Assembly: GCA_017860375.1 (NCBI GenBank)
Contig: JAGDMB010000134.1
Coordinates: 1-6,724 of the forward strand
Source of the DNA: Bacteroidota bacterium
Lineage (GTDB): Bacteria > Bacteroidota > Bacteroidia > Bacteroidales > UBA10428
Reading direction: 5' to 3'
DNA length: 6,724 bases
The position numbers were made by a program, and so were the translations under genes. How positions within the stretch are numbered: the stretch's first letter is position 1; every line of letters starts with the position of its first letter. The notes under the pieces were generated by a model. It ran no database searches. It worked only from the letters and a program-made list of their open reading frames with translations, and was not told the DNA's origin. This document shows, in pieces, positions 1-5,648 of this stretch.

Positions 1-283
1 CAGCAGCGGCAATCCACCGGAGTACCCGTTGGTTCATCAAAAAGACCGGTTTGCGGCCTTGTTCCTTGTCGATCAATGCCTCCAGTTTTTTCTCCAGTCC
101 GGGTTTCTGAACCGTCATTTTACGCAGGGAATCGTAATACCGAAAAATGCTGCGGTAAGGCTCCAGTTCAGCCGGGAATTCAGATTGCCCCGAAAAATAT
201 TCGCGCAGCATCTGCTCCTCGCCAAGAGTGGTCTCTGCCCTGTTATATTTGTCGAGCAGGATTTTGATTTGCCGGATGTCCAT
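1..283 (-). CDS. Probable anti-sigma or membrane partner of the ECF sigma factor (3' part cut off by window edge)
   Basis: Reading leftwards from an ATG at 283-281, the frame stays open to the window edge and gives the first 94 residues. The visible part is a charged, soluble, helical-looking segment (opening MDIRQIKILLDKYNRAE, then a GEEQMLREYFSG stretch near residues 21-32). At about residues 86-94 it turns into VLRWIAAA, which looks like the start of a membrane helix that continues outside the window. A short N-terminal 'LLDKY...GE...E..LREYF' segment followed by one membrane span is common in Bacteroidota proteins encoded just after ECF sigma factors, and many are thought to be anti-sigma factors or membrane partners. 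The start lies inside the 3' end of the sigma gene (41-base overlap), which implies co-transcription and translational coupling. The gene is real on context and composition. The anti-sigma role is inference, since no zinc-binding or FecR-type domain is visible in the part present. Confidence 0.6.
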   Translation of the reverse strand, partial: MDIRQIKILLDKYNRAETTLGEEQMLREYFSGQSEFPAELEPYRSIFRYYDSLRKMTVQKPGLEKKLEALIDKEQGRKPVFLMNQRVLRWIAAA

Positions 284-785
284 AGTTCCCGATTTTTATT
301 AAATGTTCGCGTATAGTGTTTCTTGCACGTGAAAGTGTCACCCTTACTGCATTTACATTCATGCCCATAATAGCCGCTATTTCCTCAAATTCATACCCCT
401 CAATATCCCTGAGCTGAATAACGGTCTGCTGTTGTTCCGGCAACGTCTGCATGTGTTTCCGGATGGTTGCCATCTGATCCGTGCTTTCGAGCATTCTCAG
501 GGGATTTTCAACCTCCGAATGAAGCTCATATCCCCGTGCATAACTTTCAATGTACACGGGTTTCTTTGCTTTCAGCCGGTCAAGGCACCAGTTGCGTGTT
601 ACACGCATGGCAAAAGCTTCCAGATTTGTATATTCTGCAAGTTCATTCCGCATCTTCCATAATTTGAGGAATATTTCCTGCACTGAATCTTCCGCTTCTG
701 CATGATCCTTAAGGAGCAGCCGGGCAAAATGATACAGTTTGCCGCTCAATGGAATTACCTTTGCTTTGAATTCAGCTGCATCCAT
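243..785 (-). CDS. ECF-family RNA polymerase sigma-70 factor
   Basis: This 180-residue protein has the two-domain layout of group 4 (extracytoplasmic function) sigma factors and would direct RNA polymerase to a small stress or envelope regulon. Region 2 covers about residues 9-76. It includes the core-binding segment EAEDSVQEIFLKLWK (30-44) and the promoter -10 recognition helix with RVTRNWCLDRLKAKK (61-75). Region 4 covers about 106-160, with LPEQQQTVIQLRDIEGYE leading into a helix-turn-helix (EEIAAIMGMNVNAVRVTLSRAR, split around 134-155) that should contact the -35 element. The tail after residue 165 is polar and encoded in the overlap with the next gene. The start is well fixed because an in-frame TAG lies 9 bases upstream of the ATG. 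The leader contains palindromic repeat copy A and a 12-base palindrome touching the start codon. No separate inhibitory C-terminal domain is present, so control is probably through the overlapping downstream gene. The target regulon cannot be read from the sequence. Confidence 0.95.
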   Translation of the reverse strand: MDAAEFKAKVIPLSGKLYHFARLLLKDHAEAEDSVQEIFLKLWKMRNELAEYTNLEAFAMRVTRNWCLDRLKAKKPVYIESYARGYELHSEVENPLRMLESTDQMATIRKHMQTLPEQQQTVIQLRDIEGYEFEEIAAIMGMNVNAVRVTLSRARNTIREHLIKIGNYGHPANQNPARQI

Positions 786-795
786 AGGATCCTAT
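784..795. other. 12-base perfect palindrome at the sigma factor start codon
   Basis: ATAGGATCCTAT is self-complementary and lies over the first base of the sigma start codon and the likely ribosome-binding stretch AGGAT. It is too tight to form a good intramolecular hairpin, because it has no loop. It could act as a protein or DNA site or, equally, be chance. It is recorded because it sits exactly at the translation start next to repeat copy A. Confidence 0.3.
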
Positions 796-800
796 CCTGC

Positions 801-883
801 TTATTCGTGAGACTCAAATTTCAGGAGTGAACGAACTGAAATTTGTAAGTCGAACAATCCCGATCCCGATTGATCGGGATCGG
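801..883 (+). repeat. Intergenic palindromic repeat, copy A
   Basis: The unit opens with TTATTCGTGAGAC (801-813). It then forms a perfect 10-base-pair hairpin, CAAATTTCAG (815-824) with CTGAAATTTG (836-845), around an 11-base loop. GTCGAAC follows (849-855), and then a second hairpin built from ATCCCGAT and ATCGGGAT. In this copy ATCCCGAT occurs twice (857-864 and 863-870), so ATCGGGAT at 873-880 can pair with either. The inner pairing extends to 11 base pairs (860-870 with 873-883) around a 2-base loop. The same blocks occur in the same order on the other strand at 5531-5648. The copy lies in the leader of the sigma gene, 15 bases from its start codon. No coding capacity or target-site duplication is visible. 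Confidence 0.8.
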
Positions 884-905
884 AAAAAGGGAGGGAAACC
901 CTCCC
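884..905 (-). terminator. Intrinsic terminator after the DUF4252 gene
   Basis: On the leftward strand GGGAGGG, TTT and CCCTCCC form a 7-base-pair all-GC stem with a 3-base loop (889-905), followed directly by TTTTT (888-884). It starts 19 bases after the DUF4252 stop codon, so it probably ends that transcript and separates it from the sigma operon. A partly effective terminator would let some read-through reach the sigma gene. Confidence 0.8.
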
Positions 906-923
906 TGTCCGTTCAGTTTTTCT

Positions 924-1442
924 TTACTCCAGTTTTGTCAGCTGGTCAAATCCTTCGAAATCGAAAGAATCCGACAGCTGATCCATGTCATTCAGGTTCA
1001 TGTTTCCCTTGATCTGAACCAGCACATTTTCATTCAATCCGCTTACAATAATAAGAAATTCGCTGATGATATCGCCATTTTCACGGGCGAGCATCTTCAC
1101 ATCCTGATCCTTTTCTTTCACGATAAGGAGCTCTTTATAGGCCGACTTATCAAGACCGGGCCAGATTTCAGAATGAAAGTTAAGACCCGATGGCTGACTT
1201 TCCGTGCTTTCCTGCGCAAGCACTTTTATTTCTGTAATCTGCGACAGGATTTTCATGTCCTTGTCTTCCGAATCCATTTTGGCTGCCATTTTTAGCAAGT
1301 CGCCCGTAAGATGAACGGTCGTAAAGCCTTCTTTCCCTGCATACTTTTCAAAAAGACTGTTTACAGGATCCTGTTGGGCTATCACCACAGTGCCATAAAT
1401 CGAAGTTACAGCAATCAGAAGACCCGCAATAATTTTTTTCAT
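924..1442 (-). CDS. Secreted DUF4252 domain protein
   Basis: This 172-residue protein begins with a clear Sec signal peptide: MKK, a hydrophobic core at residues 4-21, and probable cleavage after VVIA at residue 22. No lipobox cysteine follows, so a soluble periplasmic or loosely surface-associated protein is expected rather than a lipoprotein. The mature part matches the DUF4252 pattern known from Bacteroidota: an early LFEKYAGKEGFTTVHLTGDLL segment (residues about 31-51), a central ITEIKVLAQE strand (69-78), a KELLIVKEKDQDVKMLARENGD stretch (about 102-123) and a final EFLIIVSGLNENVLVQIKGNM segment (127-147). The function of the family is unknown. DUF4252 genes often sit beside ECF sigma factors in this phylum, as here, which suggests an envelope-related product of that regulon. 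An in-frame TAA 15 bases upstream of the ATG supports this start. The family call rests on recognition of the pattern, not on a search. Confidence 0.85.
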   Translation of the reverse strand: MKKIIAGLLIAVTSIYGTVVIAQQDPVNSLFEKYAGKEGFTTVHLTGDLLKMAAKMDSEDKDMKILSQITEIKVLAQESTESQPSGLNFHSEIWPGLDKSAYKELLIVKEKDQDVKMLARENGDIISEFLIIVSGLNENVLVQIKGNMNLNDMDQLSDSFDFEGFDQLTKLE

Positions 1443-1721
1443 TGTATTTAATTTTTAAGGTTTAACAATCGGACCTTTTTAAATTCTGATCCATCCGTAT
1501 ATCTCAAAGACGAACAGCGTAAAAAAACATTACAGGCTTTCATCAAATTATTCGCCTGGCATTTCAAAATGATTCTCCGGTTGCCGGATCTCGGGGGGAC
1601 AGGAAATTGAAAGCTATCCAGGCAATTACCTGCATGCGGGTGATGGCGTGATCGTGCCCTATGGATGGGCCTTTGCGCATGCTAAAAGCCTGAATAGAAG
1701 GAATGCTGTATTCAGAATTTT
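1443..1721. other. Gene-free interval with a possible decayed coding fragment
   Basis: These 279 bases lie upstream of DUF4252 and downstream of the thioesterase, and they should contain the DUF4252 promoter. No convincing TAnnTTTG element with a properly spaced TTTG partner could be picked out. The AT-rich 1443-1500 part is the most likely place. The half nearer the thioesterase is different. On the rightward strand it reads openly from about 1570 into the thioesterase gene with protein-like words (for example PGNYLHAGDGVIVPYGWAFA) but no start codon. On the leftward strand there is a 38-codon ORF from an ATG at 1680 to a stop at 1564. Neither is recognised, and a gene remnant or chance are both possible. 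Confidence 0.4.
1690..1715 (-). terminator. Weak hairpin after the thioesterase gene
   Basis: CTGAATA (1690-1696) and TATTCAG (1709-1715) pair around a 12-base loop, 7 bases beyond the thioesterase stop. On the leftward strand it is followed by GCTTTTAGC, a poor U-tract. The position suits a terminator for the dehydrogenase-thioesterase unit, but the AT-rich stem and short T-run make this uncertain. Confidence 0.3.
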
Positions 1722-2126
1722 TCAAAAATATTTCCTTATCGCTTCTTTGAAATAATCCGGAGCTTTCCGGACCTTTCTTGAAGCCGCATCGACAAACACC
1801 AGCACGGTTTCTCCCTTACAATGAAGCTGTCCTTGTTCGTTGACAATTTCATAAAGGAACTCGAGCCTTACCTCGGGGAAGGATTTCAGGCAGGTTTTTA
1901 CCGTAAGCAGGTCATCGTAGTGAGCAGGATTTCGGAACTGAATGGACAGGGACCGCACCGGAAGGATAATGCCCTCATCTTCCATGGATTTGTATGAGAA
2001 TCCCAGGGAACGGAGCATTTCAGTGCGGCCGACTTCAAAATATTCCGCATAATGCCCGTAGTAAAGGTATCCCATACGGTCAGTTTCTCCGTACCTGACC
2101 CTGATTTTGGTTTCTGTCCAATACAT
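1722..2126 (-). CDS. YbgC/FadM-type acyl-CoA thioesterase (4HBT hotdog fold)
   Basis: This 134-residue single-domain protein is the usual length for the 4-hydroxybenzoyl-CoA thioesterase-like hotdog family, which hydrolyses acyl-CoA (or acyl-ACP) thioesters in the cytoplasm. The diagnostic N-terminal stretch is present: RVRYGETDRMGYLYYGHYAE at residues 9-28, with Asp16 in the place of the catalytic aspartate of YbgC. It is followed by the hotdog helix (YFEVGRTEMLRSLG, 29-42) and by strands ending in KGETVLVFVD (about 104-113). The Asp-x-x-Gly-x-x-Tyr pattern supports an active enzyme. The start codon shares one base with the stop codon of the dehydrogenase gene upstream, so translation is probably coupled. 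The true substrate (short-chain, aromatic or long-chain acyl-CoA) cannot be decided. Pairing with a dehydrogenase suggests lipid or acyl metabolism, as inference only. Confidence 0.9.
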   Translation of the reverse strand: MYWTETKIRVRYGETDRMGYLYYGHYAEYFEVGRTEMLRSLGFSYKSMEDEGIILPVRSLSIQFRNPAHYDDLLTVKTCLKSFPEVRLEFLYEIVNEQGQLHCKGETVLVFVDAASRKVRKAPDYFKEAIRKYF

Positions 2127-2932
2127 TAAATCAGTGGTGAATCGGGTTCATTTTTCATTTTTATGTAGGCAGCCTGTTCAAGGAAATGGGGAGCAATCCG
2201 CTTGATCATGGCTGTCATTTTGCCTTCCAGCGTCAGGATCCGGTAGTTGCGCCGGTGCTTGACGGCACGGTAGATTTTACGGGCAACCTGTTCGGGGGTC
2301 ATCATTTTTTCTTCTTCGCGGGGTGTAAAACCCTGGGGGGTACCGTCTGCCGTAAGGGCTCTTTTGCGAATATCGGAACGGGTAAAACCGGCACACATCA
2401 CGAGCACGTGCAACCCGTTTTTCAGATTCTCGATCCGCAGTGTTTCGAGGAAGCCATGCAATGCATACTTGGAGGCCGAATATCCCGTTCTCCCCGGAAG
2501 TCCGATAAATCCGGCCACCGATGATACACCGACCACCGAGCCATGGCTTTTAACCAAATGAGGCAGGGCATATTTGGTACAATATACCGCTCCCCAGAAA
2601 TTCACATCAAACAGTCTTCTCAGCACCCGGGTATCCACATCTTTGAAAAGAGCCCGCATGGAAATTCCCGCATTGTTGATAAGCACATCGATCTGCCCGA
2701 ATTTCTCCAGTGTTTTTTCAATCAGGTTGCGGCAGTCATCTTCGATGGTCACATCCGTTTTACAGGCTGCCACTGAATATCCGCTGGCATTCAGATCGTC
2801 TGCCACAGACTGAAGGATGTCGATTGAACGCGCCGCAAGCATTACCTTTGCCCCCTTTTTTGCAAAATAAATAGCTGTGGCAAGTCCGATCCCTGATGAT
2901 GAGCCGGTAATGATTACTACTTTGTCTTTCAT
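2126..2932 (-). CDS. Classical short-chain dehydrogenase/reductase (SDR)
   Basis: This 268-residue protein is a complete classical SDR with a Rossmann fold that transfers hydride between NAD(P)H and an alcohol or ketone. The cofactor motif TGSSSGIG is at residues 9-16, NNAG at 86-89, the active-site Asn at 111 (DVNFWG), catalytic Ser138 (VSSVAG), Tyr151 and Lys155 (YSASK). These follow standard SDR spacing almost exactly. After the second strand the sequence is LAARS, with Arg35 and no acidic residue, which favours NADP(H) over NAD(H). The C-terminal part (about 210-262, MTPEQVARKIYRAVKHRR and following) is a helical extension common in Bacteroidota SDRs of unassigned substrate. The stop overlaps the thioesterase start by one base (TAATG), so the two form an operon. 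An assignment to a named pathway such as fatty-acid or sphingolipid reduction is not supported by the sequence alone. Confidence 0.92.
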   Translation of the reverse strand: MKDKVVIITGSSSGIGLATAIYFAKKGAKVMLAARSIDILQSVADDLNASGYSVAACKTDVTIEDDCRNLIEKTLEKFGQIDVLINNAGISMRALFKDVDTRVLRRLFDVNFWGAVYCTKYALPHLVKSHGSVVGVSSVAGFIGLPGRTGYSASKYALHGFLETLRIENLKNGLHVLVMCAGFTRSDIRKRALTADGTPQGFTPREEEKMMTPEQVARKIYRAVKHRRNYRILTLEGKMTAMIKRIAPHFLEQAAYIKMKNEPDSPLI

Positions 2933-3036
2933 TTGCTTTCTGGAGAATTGACGGATAAAAATAGTAAAAGTATCTGTTCCGTGTGGAAAAATTATAGAAA
3001 GGAATACCTAACTTTATCCGCTTATTCGAAGATGCG
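2933..3036. promoter_or_regulatory. Divergent promoter region between the SDR operon and rarA
   Basis: These 104 AT-rich bases must drive both directions. For rarA, TAACTTTA at 3009-3016 fits the Bacteroidota -7 consensus TAnnTTTG in 7 of 8 positions and would give a leader of roughly 15-20 bases. For the SDR operon, TACTTTTA on the leftward strand (2972-2965) also fits in 7 of 8 positions. No well-spaced TTTG -33 element accompanies either, so both are candidates only. No operator-like inverted repeat is evident. Confidence 0.4.
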
Positions 3037-4329
3037 ATGATAGGCACAAATCAACCTCTGGCCGACAGGATGAGGCCCAAAGATCTTGACGAATATGTAG
3101 GTCAGGATCATCTGGTAGGCGAAAAAGCCATCCTCAGGCAGAGCATTGACTCGGGTAACCTGCCTTCTTTTCTTTTATGGGGCCCCCCGGGAGTAGGCAA
3201 AACGACCCTGGCAAGGATCATTGCCAACCGCCTTGACCGTCCGTTTTACCAGTTAAGTGCTGTCAGCTCCGGGGTTAAAGATGTCCGTGACACACTTGAA
3301 AAGGCAAAAAATCAACAATTTTTCAATAAGCCTGCTCCTATTCTTTTCATCGATGAAATACACCGTTTTAATAAAGCCCAGCAGGATTCCCTTTTGAGTT
3401 CCGTGGAACAGGGGCTTGTAACCCTTATCGGGGCTACCACCGAAAATCCATCGTTTGAAGTCATCGCTCCCCTGCTCTCGCGTTGCCAGGTATATATACT
3501 GAAGCCGCTCGATAAGGATGCCCTGTTAAAAATTCTGGAAAATGCCCTGCAAAAGGATTATTATATCCGTCAGATCAAGGTGGAGATAAGGGAATATGAA
3601 GCCATCCTCCGGTATTCAGGGGGCGATGCCCGGAAACTCCTGAACATTCTCGAACTCGTTCTTGCTTCGTCCGGTGAAGAACCAACGAAAACGATGGTCA
3701 TCACCAATGATATAGTGCTGGCCCGTGTACAGGAAAAAATGGCCCTTTATGATAAAAGCGGGGAACAACATTACGACATTATTTCTGCCTTCATTAAATC
3801 GATGAGGGGAAGCGATCCCAATGCGGCAGTATATTGGCTGGCACGCATGGTGGAGGGAGGTGAAGATCCCAAATTCATTGCACGAAGGATGGTAATCCTG
3901 GCCGCGGAGGATATCGGGATGGCAAATCCGAATGCCCTGTTGCTTGCAACAGCATGTTTTGACGCAGTGAATCTCATTGGCTGGCCCGAATCAAGGATCA
4001 TACTTTCTGAAACGGCAATATACCTTGCCACTTCTCCCAAGAGCAACTCCTCATACCTGGCCATTGAGGAAGCACAAGGGCTGGTCAGAGAGACGGGTGA
4101 TCTGCCTGTTCCCCTGGCCATCCGGAATGCGCCCACATCCCTGATGAAAGAGCTGGGATATCATAAGGGATATAAATATGCCCATGATTTTGAAGGAAAT
4201 TTTGTGCAGGAAGAATTTCTGCCGGAGGAGATCCGGCAGAAAATCGTATACGATCCGCAGGACAATCAGCGGGAGAAAGAAATCAGGGCCAAACTGCATG
4301 CCTGCTGGAAAGGAAAATACGATTATTGA
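3037..4329 (+). CDS. rarA: Replication-associated recombination protein A (RarA/MgsA AAA+ ATPase)
   Basis: This 430-residue protein is full length for the RarA (MgsA, eukaryotic WRNIP1/Mgs1) family of clamp-loader-related AAA+ ATPases, which act at stalled replication forks and single-stranded gaps. It opens with PLADRMRPKDLDEYVGQDHL (residues 7-26), the hallmark of the family. Walker A is GPPGVGKT (49-56), Walker B is ILFIDEIHRF (102-111), sensor 1 lies in GATTENPSF (132-140), the arginine finger in LLSRC (Arg149) and sensor 2 in GGDARK (195-200). The C-terminal tetramerisation and DNA-interaction part follows, with SMRGSDPNAAVYWLARM, AEDIGMANP, SYLAIEEA and GYKYAHDF as typical blocks. All catalytic residues are present. 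An upstream ATG at 3032 is out of frame. kdsA follows 43 bases downstream on the same strand with no terminator between, so co-transcription is likely although the functions are unrelated. Confidence 0.97.
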   Translation: MIGTNQPLADRMRPKDLDEYVGQDHLVGEKAILRQSIDSGNLPSFLLWGPPGVGKTTLARIIANRLDRPFYQLSAVSSGVKDVRDTLEKAKNQQFFNKPAPILFIDEIHRFNKAQQDSLLSSVEQGLVTLIGATTENPSFEVIAPLLSRCQVYILKPLDKDALLKILENALQKDYYIRQIKVEIREYEAILRYSGGDARKLLNILELVLASSGEEPTKTMVITNDIVLARVQEKMALYDKSGEQHYDIISAFIKSMRGSDPNAAVYWLARMVEGGEDPKFIARRMVILAAEDIGMANPNALLLATACFDAVNLIGWPESRIILSETAIYLATSPKSNSSYLAIEEAQGLVRETGDLPVPLAIRNAPTSLMKELGYHKGYKYAHDFEGNFVQEEFLPEEIRQKIVYDPQDNQREKEIRAKLHACWKGKYDY

Positions 4330-4372
4330 CAGGCGGCATGTATTAATTTGACAAAACTTTAACACACAAACC

Positions 4373-5203
4373 ATGAAGATACCCGAAACCATTCCGTTGC
4401 TGAAGCATGTCCATTCAGGCAATTTTTTCCTGATCGCCGGCCCCTGTGTCATCGAAAGCAGGGAATTGTGCTTTGAGGTTGCTGAAAGGATAACCGCCAT
4501 AACCAATAAACTTGAAATTCCCTATGTTTTCAAAAGCTCCTATAAAAAGGCTAACCGGTCCAAACTCGACTCTTTTACCGGCATTGGTGACAAAGCAGCC
4601 CTTGATATCCTGAAAGAGGTCAGAAAACAGTTTAACATTCCGGTTCTTACGGATATTCATTCTCCGGAAGAAGCGTATTTTGCTTCACAGTATGCAGATG
4701 TCCTTCAAATACCAGCTTTTTTATGCCGACAGACCGATCTGCTCGTTGCGGCTGCCAAGACAGGCAAGACCATAAACGTAAAGAAAGGTCAGTTTCTCGC
4801 TCCTGAATCCATGAAATTTGTAGTGGAGAAAATAATGGAGTCAGGGAATCATAATATTATCCTGACGGACCGTGGAACCATGTTTGGATACAACGATTTG
4901 ATCGTCGACTTCAGAGGCCTGGTTGAGATGAGAAAGCTGAAATTCCCTGTCGTGCTTGATATCACGCATTCACTGCAGCAGCCAAATCAGCAGACGGGAA
5001 TTTCCGGAGGCAAACCCGAGCTTATTGAAACCATGGCAAGGGCTGCGATCGCAATCGGAGTGGATGGTATTTTTATCGAAACCCATCCGGAACCCATGCT
5101 GGCAAAGTCCGACGGGGCAAACATGCTCAAACTCGATTTGCTGGAGCATTTGCTGGAAAAGCTCGTTAAAATAAGAAAAACAATCCTGGATTTTGAAGAA
5201 TAA
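4373..5203 (+). CDS. kdsA: 3-deoxy-8-phosphooctulonate synthase (KDO-8-P synthase), metal-dependent type
   Basis: This 276-residue cytoplasmic TIM-barrel enzyme condenses phosphoenolpyruvate with arabinose 5-phosphate to make Kdo-8-phosphate, the precursor of the lipopolysaccharide inner-core sugar. Characteristic blocks are IAGPCVIES (21-29), KSSYKKANRS (54-63), LTDIHSPEE (92-100), QIPAFLCRQTDLL (112-124), NVKKGQFLAPESM (135-147), LTDRGTMFGYNDLIVDFRGL (164-183), DITHS (196-200) and IETHPEP (235-241). Metal ligands of the metal-dependent class are all visible: Cys25, His199, Glu236 and Asp247. In metal-independent enzymes such as that of E. coli the cysteine position is asparagine. DAHP synthase is the nearest relative, but the KANRS and QTDLL motifs favour KdsA. 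The start is preceded by AAACC with no Shine-Dalgarno. TTAATTTG at 4343-4350 is a weak candidate for an internal promoter in the 43-base gap after rarA. The other Kdo pathway genes are not in the window. Confidence 0.97.
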   Translation: MKIPETIPLLKHVHSGNFFLIAGPCVIESRELCFEVAERITAITNKLEIPYVFKSSYKKANRSKLDSFTGIGDKAALDILKEVRKQFNIPVLTDIHSPEEAYFASQYADVLQIPAFLCRQTDLLVAAAKTGKTINVKKGQFLAPESMKFVVEKIMESGNHNIILTDRGTMFGYNDLIVDFRGLVEMRKLKFPVVLDITHSLQQPNQQTGISGGKPELIETMARAAIAIGVDGIFIETHPEPMLAKSDGANMLKLDLLEHLLEKLVKIRKTILDFEE

Positions 5204-5343
5204 TTATCCCGGATTGGATTGATTATGAGGTTATAAATCAATACCTTATATAAATAAAATTAAATATTTGAGGGAAAGTAGCGTATATTAACTAATTTAT
5301 TATATTTACATCCTTAACCCTAACGATTGGACCCATATTCGCT
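5204..5343. other. AT-rich 3' flank of kdsA, possible promoter of a short RNA
   Basis: No ORF of any credible length is seen here. The stretch from about 5230 to 5310 is very AT-rich. It contains TTTG (5267-5270) and the -7-like boxes TAATTTAT (5293-5300) and TATATTTA (5301-5308; 7 of 8 to TAnnTTTG). The sequence then changes abruptly to mixed composition (5311-5343) before the terminator at 5344. Two readings are possible: a long 3' untranslated region of kdsA, or a promoter for an RNA of about 65-70 bases ending at the terminator. The spacing of the promoter boxes is not ideal. Confidence 0.3.
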
Positions 5344-5378
5344 GAAAGCCTGTCCCCTGTGGCAGGCTTTCTTTATTT
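5344..5378 (+). terminator. Strong intrinsic terminator downstream of kdsA
   Basis: GAAAGCCTGTC (5344-5354) pairs with GGCAGGCTTTC (5361-5371) through 11 base pairs, one of them G-U, around the 6-base loop CCCTGT. TTTATTT follows. It ends rightward transcription from rarA-kdsA (141 bases after the kdsA stop) or from a short RNA starting near 5312. The reverse direction also has AAA before the stem, so weak two-way activity is possible, but leftward transcription from rnpB would have to cross repeat copy B first. Confidence 0.8.
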
Positions 5379-5530
5379 AACTATCGGTAGAATGAAGCAT
5401 GCCAATCCTTCCATCAACTCATCATCAAATCACCAGGTCATCAAATGAATTACCTCGCAGCAGAGCTGAAGAGGTTTCATATAGGAATTTTATTATTATC
5501 GATGCAAGCATCGGAGTATTATACTCATTT
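5379..5530. repeat. Non-coding interval with small hairpins and CATCA-type repetition
   Basis: No gene is supported here. Bases 5411-5446 are low-complexity, built from CATCAA/CATCAT/CACCAG-like words. ACCTC (5452-5456) can pair with GAGGT (5471-5475). CGATGC (5500-5505) and GCATCG (5508-5513) form a tight 6-base-pair hairpin with a 2-base loop, flanked by TATTATTAT and GAGTATTAT. The structure runs into repeat copy B at 5531. The whole 5379-5648 stretch looks like a mosaic of short intergenic repeats rather than decayed coding sequence. Confidence 0.5.
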
Positions 5531-5648
5531 ATCCCGATACGCTTCGCTATCGGGATTATTCCCTTCGGTCATGAGATCGCTTTGCTAAGTTCGTTCGACA
5601 ACCAGATTTCAGTTCGCTTCGCTTCTGAAATCTGTGTCTCACGAATAA
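5531..5648 (-). repeat. Intergenic palindromic repeat, copy B (inverted relative to copy A)
   Basis: Read leftwards, the unit begins TTATTCGTGAGAC (5648-5636), identical in all 13 bases to copy A. It continues with hairpin CAGATTTCAG (5634-5625) and CTGAAATCTG (5612-5603) around a 12-base loop containing GCGAAGCG. GTCGAAC (5599-5593) follows, then about 35 bases absent from copy A, then hairpin ATCCCGATA/TATCGGGAT (5556-5548 with 5539-5531) around the loop GCGAAGCG. Compared with copy A, the third pair of the first hairpin is G-C instead of A-T, a compensatory change. The outer end overlaps the U-tract after the RNase P RNA gene. Confidence 0.8.

Noticed and set aside
870..1295. Rightward 141-codon open frame
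   Set aside because: It is antisense to the DUF4252 gene, which has a signal peptide, family motifs and a terminator in the right place.
2760..3047. Leftward 95-codon open frame overlapping the SDR start
   Set aside because: It is in another frame of the SDR gene and would cross the divergent promoter region. The SDR cofactor motif fixes the true frame.
4326..4350. TTGACA followed by TATTAAT in the rarA-kdsA gap, resembling a sigma-70 promoter
   Set aside because: The spacing is only about 9 bases, far from the 17 needed, and enterobacterial-type promoters are not expected in this phylum.
4051..4506. Leftward 151-codon open frame across the rarA-kdsA junction
   Set aside because: It is antisense to two well-supported enzymes with intact catalytic motifs. 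Its hydrophobic look comes from the reverse complement of ordinary codons.
5411..5446. CATCA-rich words suggesting a CRISPR or tandem repeat array
   Set aside because: The units are irregular and only a few bases long, with no spacers of constant length and no cas genes nearby.
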